Assembly: GCA_046351555.1 (NCBI GenBank)
Contig: JAXLYI010000034.1
Coordinates: 73,657-137,656, forward strand
Direction of reading: 5' to 3'
DNA length: 64,000 nucleotides
Source: CAISKJ01 sp046351555
GTDB lineage: Bacteria; Myxococcota_A; Polyangia; Polyangiales; Ga0077539
Part shown: piece by piece, positions 1-8,084 of the stretch
Layout: each line of letters opens with the position of its first letter
Position numbering within the stretch: position 1 is the stretch's first letter
Made by a program: the position numbers and the translations under genes
The notes under the pieces: generated by a model
Told to the model about the DNA's origin: nothing
The model's input: the letters and a program-made list of their open reading frames with translations, nothing else
Database searches by the model: none

Positions 1-355
1 CGAGGCTGGTCGTCACAGTCGACAAAACGATGCCAGGCCATTTCTCCGGCGGCTCGTGGAGTTCCCCGGCAATTTACCCGGTGCGCCGGATTCGCCCGTC
101 TTCGCCGGCATTTTTCGGCGAATTGCTCCGGTAATTGCTCACGCTCGCAAACGCCTTGCAGACAGCGATCGCGCGACCGGCGGCGTCGGGTCTACCGGGA
201 TTTTCCCCAGCCCCGCGTCGCGCGGAAACCGGCCCTCAGTTCTGTCGACCATCGAGTGACCGCGCCAGCCCGTCACCTCGCCGCGAGCGTTCGGCCGCCC
301 TCGCGGGGTCGCACTTCATGCCGTCCCGGCCTCGTGGTGGAGGAGGACGAGCGGG
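1..355. other. Non-coding or unassigned left edge
   Basis: No convincing gene was found here. The first 140 bases are somewhat richer in A+T and contain AATTGCTC twice (121-128 and 133-140). A minus-strand ATG at 41 would open a reading frame running off the window edge (MAWHRFVDCDDQPR). Fourteen residues are too few to name, and the only Shine-Dalgarno-like sequence (GGAGA) sits directly against the ATG. Confidence 0.4.
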
Positions 356-1219
356 TTAGAAAGCGCCCTGGAGCGTGATCGCGGCGCCGCTCGAGCCGAG
401 GGACGCCCCGGGTACCATGCGCTCCCACGCCGAAGGCCGATGCGCGCGGAGCTCGGTCTGCGGGCGCGAGACCCTCTCGTGCGAGAGCACGGCCACGTCG
501 ATGACGGCGGCGATCAGGGCACCCGTCGCGGCGCCGAGCCCCACGCCGATGGAGTCGATGTTGAAGCCCGACGCGTCCTGAATTCCAGCGGCGGCGAGGC
601 CGCCGAGGAGCGGGCCACCGACGCGCAGTCCCAAGGAGCCGAAGCCGGCTCCGACGCGACCGTGCATCCAGTGGATGGTGGGCGGCCCGACGAGTTGGAC
701 CGCTCCGCCTGCGATGACGAGGCCGGACTCGTTCGCGAGCGCACCGGCGCTCGAGAGGGCGCCGCCGACCACGTCCGCGAGGAGCACCTGCCAACCGTAC
801 CAGCGGGAGGTCTCGACCATCCGGGTGGGTTCGCCGCGACGAGCGAGGTCCGACACGGAGACCTGCGGGGGCGTCGTGCACACGCAGGGATCGAACGCGG
901 TGCCGCCGACGTTGCAGACCTGAACCCCCTCCCCCGCGCCAGGGCACGCGCACGCCACCTGGGCTCCGGGCACGCAGAGAAACGCAGGCCGGGCGGTGGG
1001 CACCTCCACGGGCGCGAGCACGTCTGCGACGCGAACCGGCGGTGTCACGGTTCGCGCGCGCCGCCCCTGGGCAACGGCGCTCGGCGGTGCGACGACCACC
1101 AGCAGAGACACGACGGAGAGGAGCCGAAGAAGCCCCCACCCGAGCGCCGACTTCTGCTCGCCTCCGCCGCGATACGCCTGAAATCCCGCTCGAACGGCCT
1201 GATCCAGCATGGTGCTCAC
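356..1219 (-). CDS. Hypothetical membrane protein with Cys-rich CxC segment
   Basis: The 287-residue product starts at GTG 1219, with an in-frame ATG at 1210 as an alternative. A hydrophobic stretch at about residues 27-50 reads as a signal peptide or anchor. It is followed by a Cys-rich segment (VACACPGAGEGVQVC ... DPCVC, about residues 85-115) of a type common in myxobacterial exported proteins. The C-terminal half is Gly/Ala-rich and hydrophobic, with several possible membrane segments (GVGLGAATGALIAAVIDV near residue 235). I do not recognise a family. It is transcribed away from the XRE-type regulator at 1298, and the short gap between them holds an inverted repeat, so the two may be regulated together. 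Function unknown. Confidence 0.6.
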   Translation of the reverse strand: MSTMLDQAVRAGFQAYRGGGEQKSALGWGLLRLLSVVSLLVVVAPPSAVAQGRRARTVTPPVRVADVLAPVEVPTARPAFLCVPGAQVACACPGAGEGVQVCNVGGTAFDPCVCTTPPQVSVSDLARRGEPTRMVETSRWYGWQVLLADVVGGALSSAGALANESGLVIAGGAVQLVGPPTIHWMHGRVGAGFGSLGLRVGGPLLGGLAAAGIQDASGFNIDSIGVGLGAATGALIAAVIDVAVLSHERVSRPQTELRAHRPSAWERMVPGASLGSSGAAITLQGAF

Positions 1220-1229
1220 CTCGGCCGAG

Positions 1230-1244
1230 ACATACGTCTTATGT
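1230..1244. promoter_or_regulatory. Inverted repeat between divergent genes, possible XRE operator
   Basis: ACATA-CGTCT-TATGT is a perfect 5-base inverted repeat with a 5-base spacer in the A+T-richer gap between the membrane protein (start 1219, minus) and the HTH regulator (start 1298, plus). XRE regulators often autoregulate from such sites. Binding is inference only. Confidence 0.35.
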
Positions 1245-1297
1245 GACGTGTTTTCAATGGCGTGTATTTGAAACGCGGACCGTCCCTAGCGTCCGCC

Positions 1298-1708
1298 ATG
1301 CGACGCCCTGGCACCGAAGCGGACGAGGCGACCCGGCGAGCCGTCGAGGCCCTCAGGGTGGAGCTGGGACGGCGTGTGGGGGCCCACCTGACGCGCCTGC
1401 GGGCCGCCAGGCGGTGGAGCCAGGAGGAGGCGGCCTGGCGATCCAACCTCGCGCTTCGCGCCTACCAGCGGCTGGAGTCGGGCGGCGACGGGAACCCCAC
1501 GTTGGTCACGCTCGCTCGACTGAGCGTCGCGTTCGAAGTCGGCGTCTGCGACCTGCTCGAACCCGCGCCCACGCCGCCGCCACGTCGACCCGGACGTCCA
1601 AAGGCCGGGGCCGATGTCCAGGCCTCTCACGCGGTTGGCAACGAGACCGCCGAAGCTCCTCCGCCAGACGGCGCATCAGGAACGACGCGGGCGCCCCGGT
1701 CCGAGTGA
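1298..1708 (+). CDS. XRE-family helix-turn-helix transcriptional regulator
   Basis: A 136-residue protein starts at ATG 1298; a GTG at 1262 would add 12 residues. A Cro/CI-type HTH spans about residues 25-85: RVGAHLTRLRAARRWSQEEAA is followed by the second helix and YQRLESGGDGNPTLVTLARL. In XRE proteins this segment contacts operator DNA. The C-terminal 50 residues are Pro/Ala-rich and look disordered. The hexamer TAGCGT at 1287-1292, five bases before ATG 1298, could be a -10 element for a leaderless transcript, which favours the shorter start. It lies upstream of the UvrD-type helicase on the same strand and could regulate the edge of the BREX island, its divergent neighbour, or itself. Confidence 0.75.
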   Translation: MRRPGTEADEATRRAVEALRVELGRRVGAHLTRLRAARRWSQEEAAWRSNLALRAYQRLESGGDGNPTLVTLARLSVAFEVGVCDLLEPAPTPPPRRPGRPKAGADVQASHAVGNETAEAPPPDGASGTTRAPRSE

Positions 1709-1874
1709 CCCGATCGACGGCGTAGCGCTCGCCTGCGCGGCGACGCAGCGAGTCGTGAGTCTGTCCCCGTAGCGGTTCGTGAAGACCAGACCGCGGCGTG
1801 AGAAGACGTGCTCCGAGCTCCGCCCCACCTCTTGCGTTGCCGCGACGCCGAGACTTCGTGAAGCTCGCGTCGCC

Positions 1875-4664
1875 GTGGACCTCACCCCCTCTCAGCAAGC
1901 GGCCGTCGCCTACCGCGGCGGACACCTCCAGCTCCTCGCCTGCGCCGGCTCGGGCAAGACCGAAGTGGTGGCGCGCCGCATCGCGCACCTGCTCGATCCG
2001 TCGCGCCCCGACCGCCTCGCGCCCGCCAACATCGTCGCGTTCACCTTCACCGAGCGCGCCGCGGCCGAGTTGAAGGCGCGCATCGCCCGCCGCGTTCGCG
2101 AGGCGCGCGGCGAGGTGCACGGGCTCGCGGAGATGTTCGTGGGGACCATCCACGCCTTCTGCCGCCGCGTGCTCCAGGAGGAGGAGCCCGAGTACCTGCG
2201 CTTCGAAAGCGTCGACGAGGCGCGGCAGCTCATGCTCGTGCTCCGCGAGCCGGATGCGTCGGGCTTCTCGGCCGCCCGCACCGCCGAGGGCGCTCCCCTC
2301 CAGGCCCCCGGGGACGTGCGACGGTACCTTTCCGCGCTCGACGTGCTCCGGCAGGCGGAGATCGATCACGGCCGCCCGGGCGACCTCCCGCTCGCGACGT
2401 CCCTCGACCGGTACCGAGGCCTCCTGCGGCGCGAGTCCCTCCACGACTTCACCGCGCAGTTGGAGCTGTGCCTCGACGTGCTCCGACGCAACGTCGACGC
2501 CGGCGAGCGGCTGGCCCAGCGCATCCGGCACGTCGTCGTCGATGAGTACCAGGACACCAACGAGCTCCAGGAGCAGGTGGTCCGCGCGCTCGCGGATTTC
2601 GGCGCCACGCTCACGGTCGTCGGCGACGACGACCAGACCATCTTTCAGTGGAACGGCGCCGACGTGCAGAACATCCTCGGCTTCGTCGACCGCTACCCCG
2701 ACGCCCACACCATCCGACTCGAGGAGAACCACCGCTCGAGCGCCACCATCGTGAACTTCGCGCGGGGCTTCGCCTCCCGCATCTCGCGGCGGCTCGAGAA
2801 GGCGATGAAGGCCACCGACGCGCAGCCCGCCGAGCCGGGCGACGTGCTGGCCCTCTCGTTCCAGAGCGAGTGGGAGGAGGCCCGCTTCATCGCGAGGAAG
2901 ATCAAGGAGCTGCGCGGCCTCGCGTTCACCGAAGGCGGGCGCACGCGCGGCCTGGCGTGGTCCGACGTCGCCGTCCTCTTCCGCGGCGGCATCCAGTGGG
3001 CCGGGAGGGCCCTGCTCCGCGTCTTCGACGAGCAGGGGATTCCCTACGTGGTCAGCGGCGTGAAGACCCTCTTCGAACGCCCCGAGGTCCGCGCGGCGGT
3101 CGCGGCCTTCGCCTTCCTCGCTGGGGCCCCCGACCTCACCGCCGACGGGCTGCGCGACGCGTGGCGCGACGCGTCCCTCGGGGCCGGCGCCGCGGGCATC
3201 GACGCGCTGGTGGCCTACCTCGCGGAGCGTCGCAGCGCGCTCTGCGCCGACGCTCCCGACGACCGAACGGGATGGTCGGAGCTCGGGCTCCAGCGGACGT
3301 GGCTCGGCGCGCTCGGAGCGCTCCAGCTCCGCGAGGAGGCCGTCCCCGGCGGGCGTGGCGAGGAGGTGTTCTTCAACCTGGGGCGCTTCAGCCGCGTGCT
3401 CGACGACTTCGAGTCGCTCCACGCGCAGAGGCCCCCGCTCGCGCGCGTCGTCGACTTCAACATCTACGCGACCACGGCCGCCCTCCACGAGCACGAGGAG
3501 GGGATGCAGAGCTCGGAGTTCGTGAGCGTCGACGCGGTCCGCGTCACCACCGTTCACCGCGCCAAGGGGCTCCAGTGGGCGGCGGTGTTCCTTCCTGCGC
3601 TCGGGGAGGGGCGCTTCCCGTCGGCGCCGCGGCCGTGCGCGCTGTGGGAGCTCGTGCCCCGCGCCGCCGTCCGCGCGCCCGAGCGCTACGAGAGCAACGA
3701 GGACGACGAGCGGCGCCTCTTCTACGTCGCCGTCACGCGGGCCCAGCGCTTCCTCTTCGCCACCTGGGCGCTCGGGCGCAACGGCCGCTCGGCGCGGCCC
3801 GGCCCCTATTTCAACGCGCTCGCGGGAGCGACGGGCGTCCTTCGCGAAGACGTCCCGCTCCACCGGCGGCCGCGGGCCCCGTCGGTGCCAAGGCCGGGGG
3901 CCACCGAGCTCCAGCTCACGTTCAGCACCCTCAAGCCGATGCTCGAATGCCCGCACCGCTTCAAGCTGGAAGGCGTCTTCGGCTTCCGCCCGCCCTTCGA
4001 GGACGCGCAGGGCCTCGGGAAGTGCCTCCATGACGCGCTCGCTGAGGTGCACCGGCGCGCCGTAGACGGCGACGTCGTCGGCCCGGAGGCCGTCCCGCGC
4101 CTCCTGCATCGGCACCTCCACCTGCCGCGCGCGTCGCCCGCCACCGTCGACCGGATGCGCGCCGTCGCCGCGGGCGTGCTCGCCCGTTACCTCGAACGCA
4201 ACGCCGCACGCCTCGCCGAGGTGGAGCTCGTGGAGAAGCCCGTCGAGGTGATGCTCGACGCCGACGTGATCGTCCAGGGCCGGATCGACGTCGTGGTGAG
4301 ACGCGGCGACGGGTCGGTCTCCGTCGTCGACCTGAAGACCACCCACCGGGCACAGGCCGAGGCCCTGAGCGCCGCACAACTGCGGCTCTATGCGCTCGGC
4401 TACGAGGCGCTCACGGGCGCGCGCCCGAGGCGTACGGAGGTCTGGGAGCTCGACAGCCTCGCGGAGCACCCGTCGGACGTGGACGACGCGTCGCTCGCGG
4501 ACGTCCGCGCGCTGGTGGCCCTCGTCGCCGGCCGGATCCGTCGGCGGGAGTTCCCGCCAAAACCCGCCGAGGAGCGTTGCGGTGCCTGCCCCGCGCGGGG
4601 CCTCTGCGGCGCCGCCGCACCGCTCACTCCGCGAGAGCCTCCCGCGCGCCCTCCGGGTCCGTGA
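1875..4664 (+). CDS. UvrD/Rep-type superfamily 1 helicase with C-terminal Fe-S PD-(D/E)XK nuclease domain
   Basis: The product has 929 residues from GTG 1875, which directly precedes the conserved Q-motif region (LTPSQQAAVAY); an ATG at 1779 adds an unconserved leader. SF1A motifs are complete: Walker A ACAGSGKT, Walker B VVVDEYQDTNE, motif III GDDDQTIFQW, motif V TTVHRAKGLQW and motif VI RRLFYVAVTRA. The last 260 residues look like an AddB/Cas4-type nuclease. They carry GRIDVVV ... VVDLKTT as catalytic Asp and D-x-K, with one Cys before (LECPHRF) and CGACPARGLC after, the usual ligand set of a [4Fe-4S] cluster. Such proteins unwind and resect DNA ends in repair or defence. Its 3' end overlaps brxHI by 41 bases tail to tail, suggesting it belongs to the defence island, although it is not a canonical BREX gene. 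Confidence 0.85.
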   Translation: MDLTPSQQAAVAYRGGHLQLLACAGSGKTEVVARRIAHLLDPSRPDRLAPANIVAFTFTERAAAELKARIARRVREARGEVHGLAEMFVGTIHAFCRRVLQEEEPEYLRFESVDEARQLMLVLREPDASGFSAARTAEGAPLQAPGDVRRYLSALDVLRQAEIDHGRPGDLPLATSLDRYRGLLRRESLHDFTAQLELCLDVLRRNVDAGERLAQRIRHVVVDEYQDTNELQEQVVRALADFGATLTVVGDDDQTIFQWNGADVQNILGFVDRYPDAHTIRLEENHRSSATIVNFARGFASRISRRLEKAMKATDAQPAEPGDVLALSFQSEWEEARFIARKIKELRGLAFTEGGRTRGLAWSDVAVLFRGGIQWAGRALLRVFDEQGIPYVVSGVKTLFERPEVRAAVAAFAFLAGAPDLTADGLRDAWRDASLGAGAAGIDALVAYLAERRSALCADAPDDRTGWSELGLQRTWLGALGALQLREEAVPGGRGEEVFFNLGRFSRVLDDFESLHAQRPPLARVVDFNIYATTAALHEHEEGMQSSEFVSVDAVRVTTVHRAKGLQWAAVFLPALGEGRFPSAPRPCALWELVPRAAVRAPERYESNEDDERRLFYVAVTRAQRFLFATWALGRNGRSARPGPYFNALAGATGVLREDVPLHRRPRAPSVPRPGATELQLTFSTLKPMLECPHRFKLEGVFGFRPPFEDAQGLGKCLHDALAEVHRRAVDGDVVGPEAVPRLLHRHLHLPRASPATVDRMRAVAAGVLARYLERNAARLAEVELVEKPVEVMLDADVIVQGRIDVVVRRGDGSVSVVDLKTTHRAQAEALSAAQLRLYALGYEALTGARPRRTEVWELDSLAEHPSDVDDASLADVRALVALVAGRIRRREFPPKPAEERCGACPARGLCGAAAPLTPREPPARPPGP

Positions 4665-6735
4665 GCACCTCCGCGAGGTACGCGTCGAGGAGCGCGGGCG
4701 GCAGGCAGGGCTGAAACTTCGACAGGCGGAGGTGCGTGAAGGCCCCCGCGATCAAGACCGCGTCGGCGCGCGAGGGTCGGCCCTCGGCCCGAAGCGAGGC
4801 CACCCACTCCCGGATCGCGACGTCGCTCCGCCCGGAGTCGCTCGTGAAGCCCAGGCTCAGGTCGTTCGAGGTCACCTCGCCCCCCATCGCGCCTTCGGCC
4901 AGGCGCGCGAGCAGGCGGTTGGCCGAGCCGCCCGCGAAGGTCCAGAGGCGCGTCTGCGCGCCGTCCGAGAGGAGCTGGACGCCCGCGGGCTCCAGAAACC
5001 CGTGCTCCTCCCGCGCGGCCTCCACCGCGGCGCGCGCGCGCCTCGACCACCACGGGTCGACCGCGTCGTCGGTCAGCACGTCCCGCATCGCGCGACACAG
5101 CGCCCGCGAGAGGAACCCGCCCTTGCCCCGCCACCGCGCGTGCCCGGCCCGCTCCGCCGGCGCGACGTGGACGACGCCGCGCCCCCACTCCACCAGCGTG
5201 ACCCGCCACGCGCGGCCGCCGAGGGTGAAGGTCAACGGGCGGTCGCCGGCCGCCTCGACGAAGCGGGTCTCCACCTCGCCGATGTCCGCGCCGGCGTGGA
5301 CCACGCGCAGCGTCGCGGCGGTCGCGAACACCGCGTACAGCTCGGCGAAGTTGCGGCGCCCGTAGAGACGCTCGCCCGCCTCGCCGAGGCTCAGCCGGGC
5401 CCCGTCTTCGTGGAGGATGCGGGCGTCGAGCATGTGGGCCACGAGGGCCTCCCGCTCCGCCTCGCCGAGCCCCTGAAAGGGCGTCGCGGCCGAGACCCAC
5501 GCCCACCAGTCGGCGCGCGCCACCCCGGCCTCCTGGAGCGCCAGCGCGAGGAGCTGGTGGGCGAGCAGGTGGGCGCCGGCGCGCACCGGCTTCACGGGCT
5601 CCACGTAGCCCCGGGCGTGGAGCCGCAGGATGGCGGCGGCCTGGACCACCGCGTCCTGCTCGGTCGCGAGGAAGGTGCAGTTGGGCGTCGTCCCCGCCCG
5701 GCGGCCGGTGCGCCCCATGCGCTGGAGGAAGGAGGCCACGCTCGACGGCGCGTCGATCTGGAGCACCTGGTCGAGGTCGCCGACGTCGATGCCCAGCTCC
5801 AGCGCGCTCGTCGCCACGATCACGCAGTCGCGCCCCTCCGCGAACGCGGCCTCCGCGGCGGCCCGCTCCTCCACGGACAGCGACGAGTGGGTGACGAAGG
5901 TGGCGACCCCCATCGCGCGGAGCGAGCGCGCCACGGCCTCCACGCGGCGGCGCGACTCGACGAACACGAGGCGCTTCTGCCCCGGGTGGAGCGCGGCGAT
6001 CACCCGGGCCGCGTTGTCGTCGTCGCCCACGTGGTCGAGCGCGAGCGCGGGCCCCGCCCCCGCCGGCCGCGCGGGCCCCCGCACCACGCGCCCCGGCCGC
6101 GCCGAGCTCCCCGCGAGCCACCCGAGGATCTCCTCGGGGTTGCCCACGGTGGCCGAGAGCCCCACGCGCTGGACGTCCGCCCCGGCGCAGCGGGAGAGGC
6201 GCTCGAGCACCGACGCCAGGTGCCCGCCGCGGTCGTCCCGCACGAACGCGTGGACCTCGTCGATCACCACCGCGCGGAGCCCGGCGAACATGCGCTTCGC
6301 GGGGACGCGCGGGCTCAGGAGCATCACCTCCAGCGACTCCGGCGTCGTCAGGAGGAGGTCGGCGGGGTCGCGGAGGAAGCGCCGCCGCGCCGCCTCGGGC
6401 GTGTCGCCGTGCCAGGTGAAGGCGCGCCGACCGATCATCTCGGCGTAGCGGGTGAGGCGCGCGTCCTGGTTGTTGAGCAGCGCCCGCGTCGGGGCCACGT
6501 AGAGCACCGACACCGGCGCCCACGAGCCCGCGTCCATCGCGCTGAGCAGCGGGAAGAGGGCCGACTCCGTCTTGCCCCCGGCCGTCGGGGCCAGCACGAC
6601 GCAGTTGCACCCGTCGAGGATCGCGTGCGTGGACAGCGCCTGCACGGGGCGGAGCGAGGTGAAGCCCAGGGCGTTGACGATCTGGTAGCGGACCGCAGCG
6701 GAGAGGCGGTCGAAGGCGTCCGCCCCGTCGCTCAT
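4624..6735 (-). CDS. brxHI: BREX type 2 Lhr-like DEAD/DEAH helicase BrxHI
   Basis: A 703-residue superfamily 2 helicase whose ATG overlaps the brxD stop (ATGA, 6732-6735). Motifs seen: APTAGGKT (Walker A, about residue 48), TTPESLE (Ic), VIDEVHAF (Walker B, DEVH), GLSATVGN (III), SALELGIDVGD (V) and QRMGRTGRR (VI). A C-terminal Lhr-like extension of about 300 residues follows. BrxHI is the last canonical gene of type 2 BREX operons, and its order after pglZ and brxD supports the name over a general Lhr repair helicase. BREX helicases are needed for phage exclusion, but their substrate is not established. It is the terminal gene of the pglY-pglZ-brxD-brxHI operon, and its 3' end lies inside the end of the convergent UvrD gene. 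Confidence 0.88.
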   Translation of the reverse strand: MSDGADAFDRLSAAVRYQIVNALGFTSLRPVQALSTHAILDGCNCVVLAPTAGGKTESALFPLLSAMDAGSWAPVSVLYVAPTRALLNNQDARLTRYAEMIGRRAFTWHGDTPEAARRRFLRDPADLLLTTPESLEVMLLSPRVPAKRMFAGLRAVVIDEVHAFVRDDRGGHLASVLERLSRCAGADVQRVGLSATVGNPEEILGWLAGSSARPGRVVRGPARPAGAGPALALDHVGDDDNAARVIAALHPGQKRLVFVESRRRVEAVARSLRAMGVATFVTHSSLSVEERAAAEAAFAEGRDCVIVATSALELGIDVGDLDQVLQIDAPSSVASFLQRMGRTGRRAGTTPNCTFLATEQDAVVQAAAILRLHARGYVEPVKPVRAGAHLLAHQLLALALQEAGVARADWWAWVSAATPFQGLGEAEREALVAHMLDARILHEDGARLSLGEAGERLYGRRNFAELYAVFATAATLRVVHAGADIGEVETRFVEAAGDRPLTFTLGGRAWRVTLVEWGRGVVHVAPAERAGHARWRGKGGFLSRALCRAMRDVLTDDAVDPWWSRRARAAVEAAREEHGFLEPAGVQLLSDGAQTRLWTFAGGSANRLLARLAEGAMGGEVTSNDLSLGFTSDSGRSDVAIREWVASLRAEGRPSRADAVLIAGAFTHLRLSKFQPCLPPALLDAYLAEVLTDPEGAREALAE

Positions 6736-8084
6736 GCGTCGCCCGCGGGGCCGCCGTCGCGCCCGGGCAGCGCGAGCTCGATGTCGTCCACCGAGCGGAC
6801 GACCCCCGCCGCCTCGCACTCCTCCGCCGTCAGCTCCGCGGCCGAGAGCGTGAGGGAGAAATGCGCCGCGGGGTCGAAGTCCGAGAAGGCGTCCACGCGG
6901 TCGAGGACGCCCGCGACGAGCTTCTTCAGGAAGATCCGCGGCGCGATCCCCACCCTGCCCCCGAAGCCCTTCGTCACGTCGGCGGCGAGCGCCGCGACGA
7001 AGTCGTCGCCCACGCGCCGCGCGAGGCCCGCGGGGTCGCCCGCGGGGTAGAGGTCGCGCACCTTGCGGCCGACCTCCGCGAGCCGGGCGGCGTCGAAGGC
7101 GGGGAGCCGCACCTGCACCGCGCGGGCGTTGTCCCAGCGGGCGTCGTCGCCGAAGTCCACGTGGAGCCGCTGGGCCAGCGGCGGCAGGCGCTTCACCCCC
7201 TGGTTGCCCTCGAAGAACGCGGGCGTCCCCGTGACCGCCAGGTAGAGGCCCGGGTACACGCCCGCGTCGATGTCGTCGATCCACTGGCGGAGCGCGCCGA
7301 GGCTCTTCTCCCGCACGTCGGCGCGCATCCGCTGGAGGGTCTCGGCCTCGTCGAAGACCAGCAGCAGCCCCCGGCGCCCCGTCTCGCGCAGCATCGAGAG
7401 GAGGCCGCGCAGGAAGGCGTTGGCCGCCCGCGTGTCGACCTCGCCCTTGAGCCCCGCGGCGCGCTTGATGTCGGCGCTCACGTGGGGCTGCCCCATCAGC
7501 CACGCCAGGAGCCCCTCCTCGGTGGCGTGGTCGCCCGCGGCGCGCGCCCGGTGGCAGGCCCGGAGGGCGGCCGCGAAGGCGGGCTGCGAGCGGCTCACCA
7601 CCGCGAGCCGCTGCTCGAGGAGGGCCGCCACCTCGCGCGTGAGGGCGGCGGCGTCGTTCGGGTCGAAGCCCTCCCGCGCGCACACGTCCTCCTCCAGGGA
7701 GAAGAACCACCGGCTCACCAGCGAGCGGAAGGCCCCGTCGTCCCACTCGCGGGTGCGGAGGCTCTCCATCGCCCGGCGGTAGACGGCCTCGGTGCGGTGG
7801 AGCGGCGTCTCGGTCTCGTTGATCTGCACCTCCGCCGTCGCGAAGCCAGCCGCCTGCGCGCGGTGCTGGAGCCAGCGGACGAAGAAGGTCTTGCCGCTCC
7901 CGTACTCGCCGCGCACGGCCTTGAAGACGCCGCCGCCCGACGCCGCCGTCGCGAGCTCGTCGTCGACCGCCCGCGCGAAGCGGTCGAGCCCCGTCGCGAG
8001 CGCCTCGACGCCGCGCCGCGGGACGGTCCCGTTGCGGAGCGCCGCGACCACCCCGCGGCGCACGGCCAGCGACATCCCGCTCAT
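6732..8084 (-). CDS. brxD: BREX type 2 ATP-binding protein BrxD
   Basis: The product has 450 residues from ATG 8084, which overlaps the pglZ stop by four bases; a second ATG at 8075 is possible. The N-terminal half is an AAA/STAND-like ATPase (DUF2791/BrxD family) with Walker A GEYGSGKTFF at about residue 60. Walker B is LLLVFDEAETLQ at about residue 245, followed by TGTPAFFEG. BrxD proteins accompany pglZ and brxHI in type 2 BREX and are thought to drive remodelling of the complex; their exact role is unknown. Gene order and overlaps at both ends (ATGA with pglZ, ATGA with brxHI) indicate tight translational coupling. Confidence 0.9.
   Translation of the reverse strand: MSGMSLAVRRGVVAALRNGTVPRRGVEALATGLDRFARAVDDELATAASGGGVFKAVRGEYGSGKTFFVRWLQHRAQAAGFATAEVQINETETPLHRTEAVYRRAMESLRTREWDDGAFRSLVSRWFFSLEEDVCAREGFDPNDAAALTREVAALLEQRLAVVSRSQPAFAAALRACHRARAAGDHATEEGLLAWLMGQPHVSADIKRAAGLKGEVDTRAANAFLRGLLSMLRETGRRGLLLVFDEAETLQRMRADVREKSLGALRQWIDDIDAGVYPGLYLAVTGTPAFFEGNQGVKRLPPLAQRLHVDFGDDARWDNARAVQVRLPAFDAARLAEVGRKVRDLYPAGDPAGLARRVGDDFVAALAADVTKGFGGRVGIAPRIFLKKLVAGVLDRVDAFSDFDPAAHFSLTLSAAELTAEECEAAGVVRSVDDIELALPGRDGGPAGDA

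Noticed and set aside
1..41. Possible gene start on the minus strand running off the left edge (MAWHRFVDCDDQPR)
   Set aside because: Only 14 codons are visible and no family can be recognised; noted in the left-edge entry instead of called as a gene.
1506..4469. 987-codon open frame antisense to the helicase-nuclease gene
   Set aside because: It is Arg/Glu/Gly/Ala-rich with no domain logic. It mirrors the true gene, whose SF1 motifs are complete; long antisense frames are routine at this base composition.
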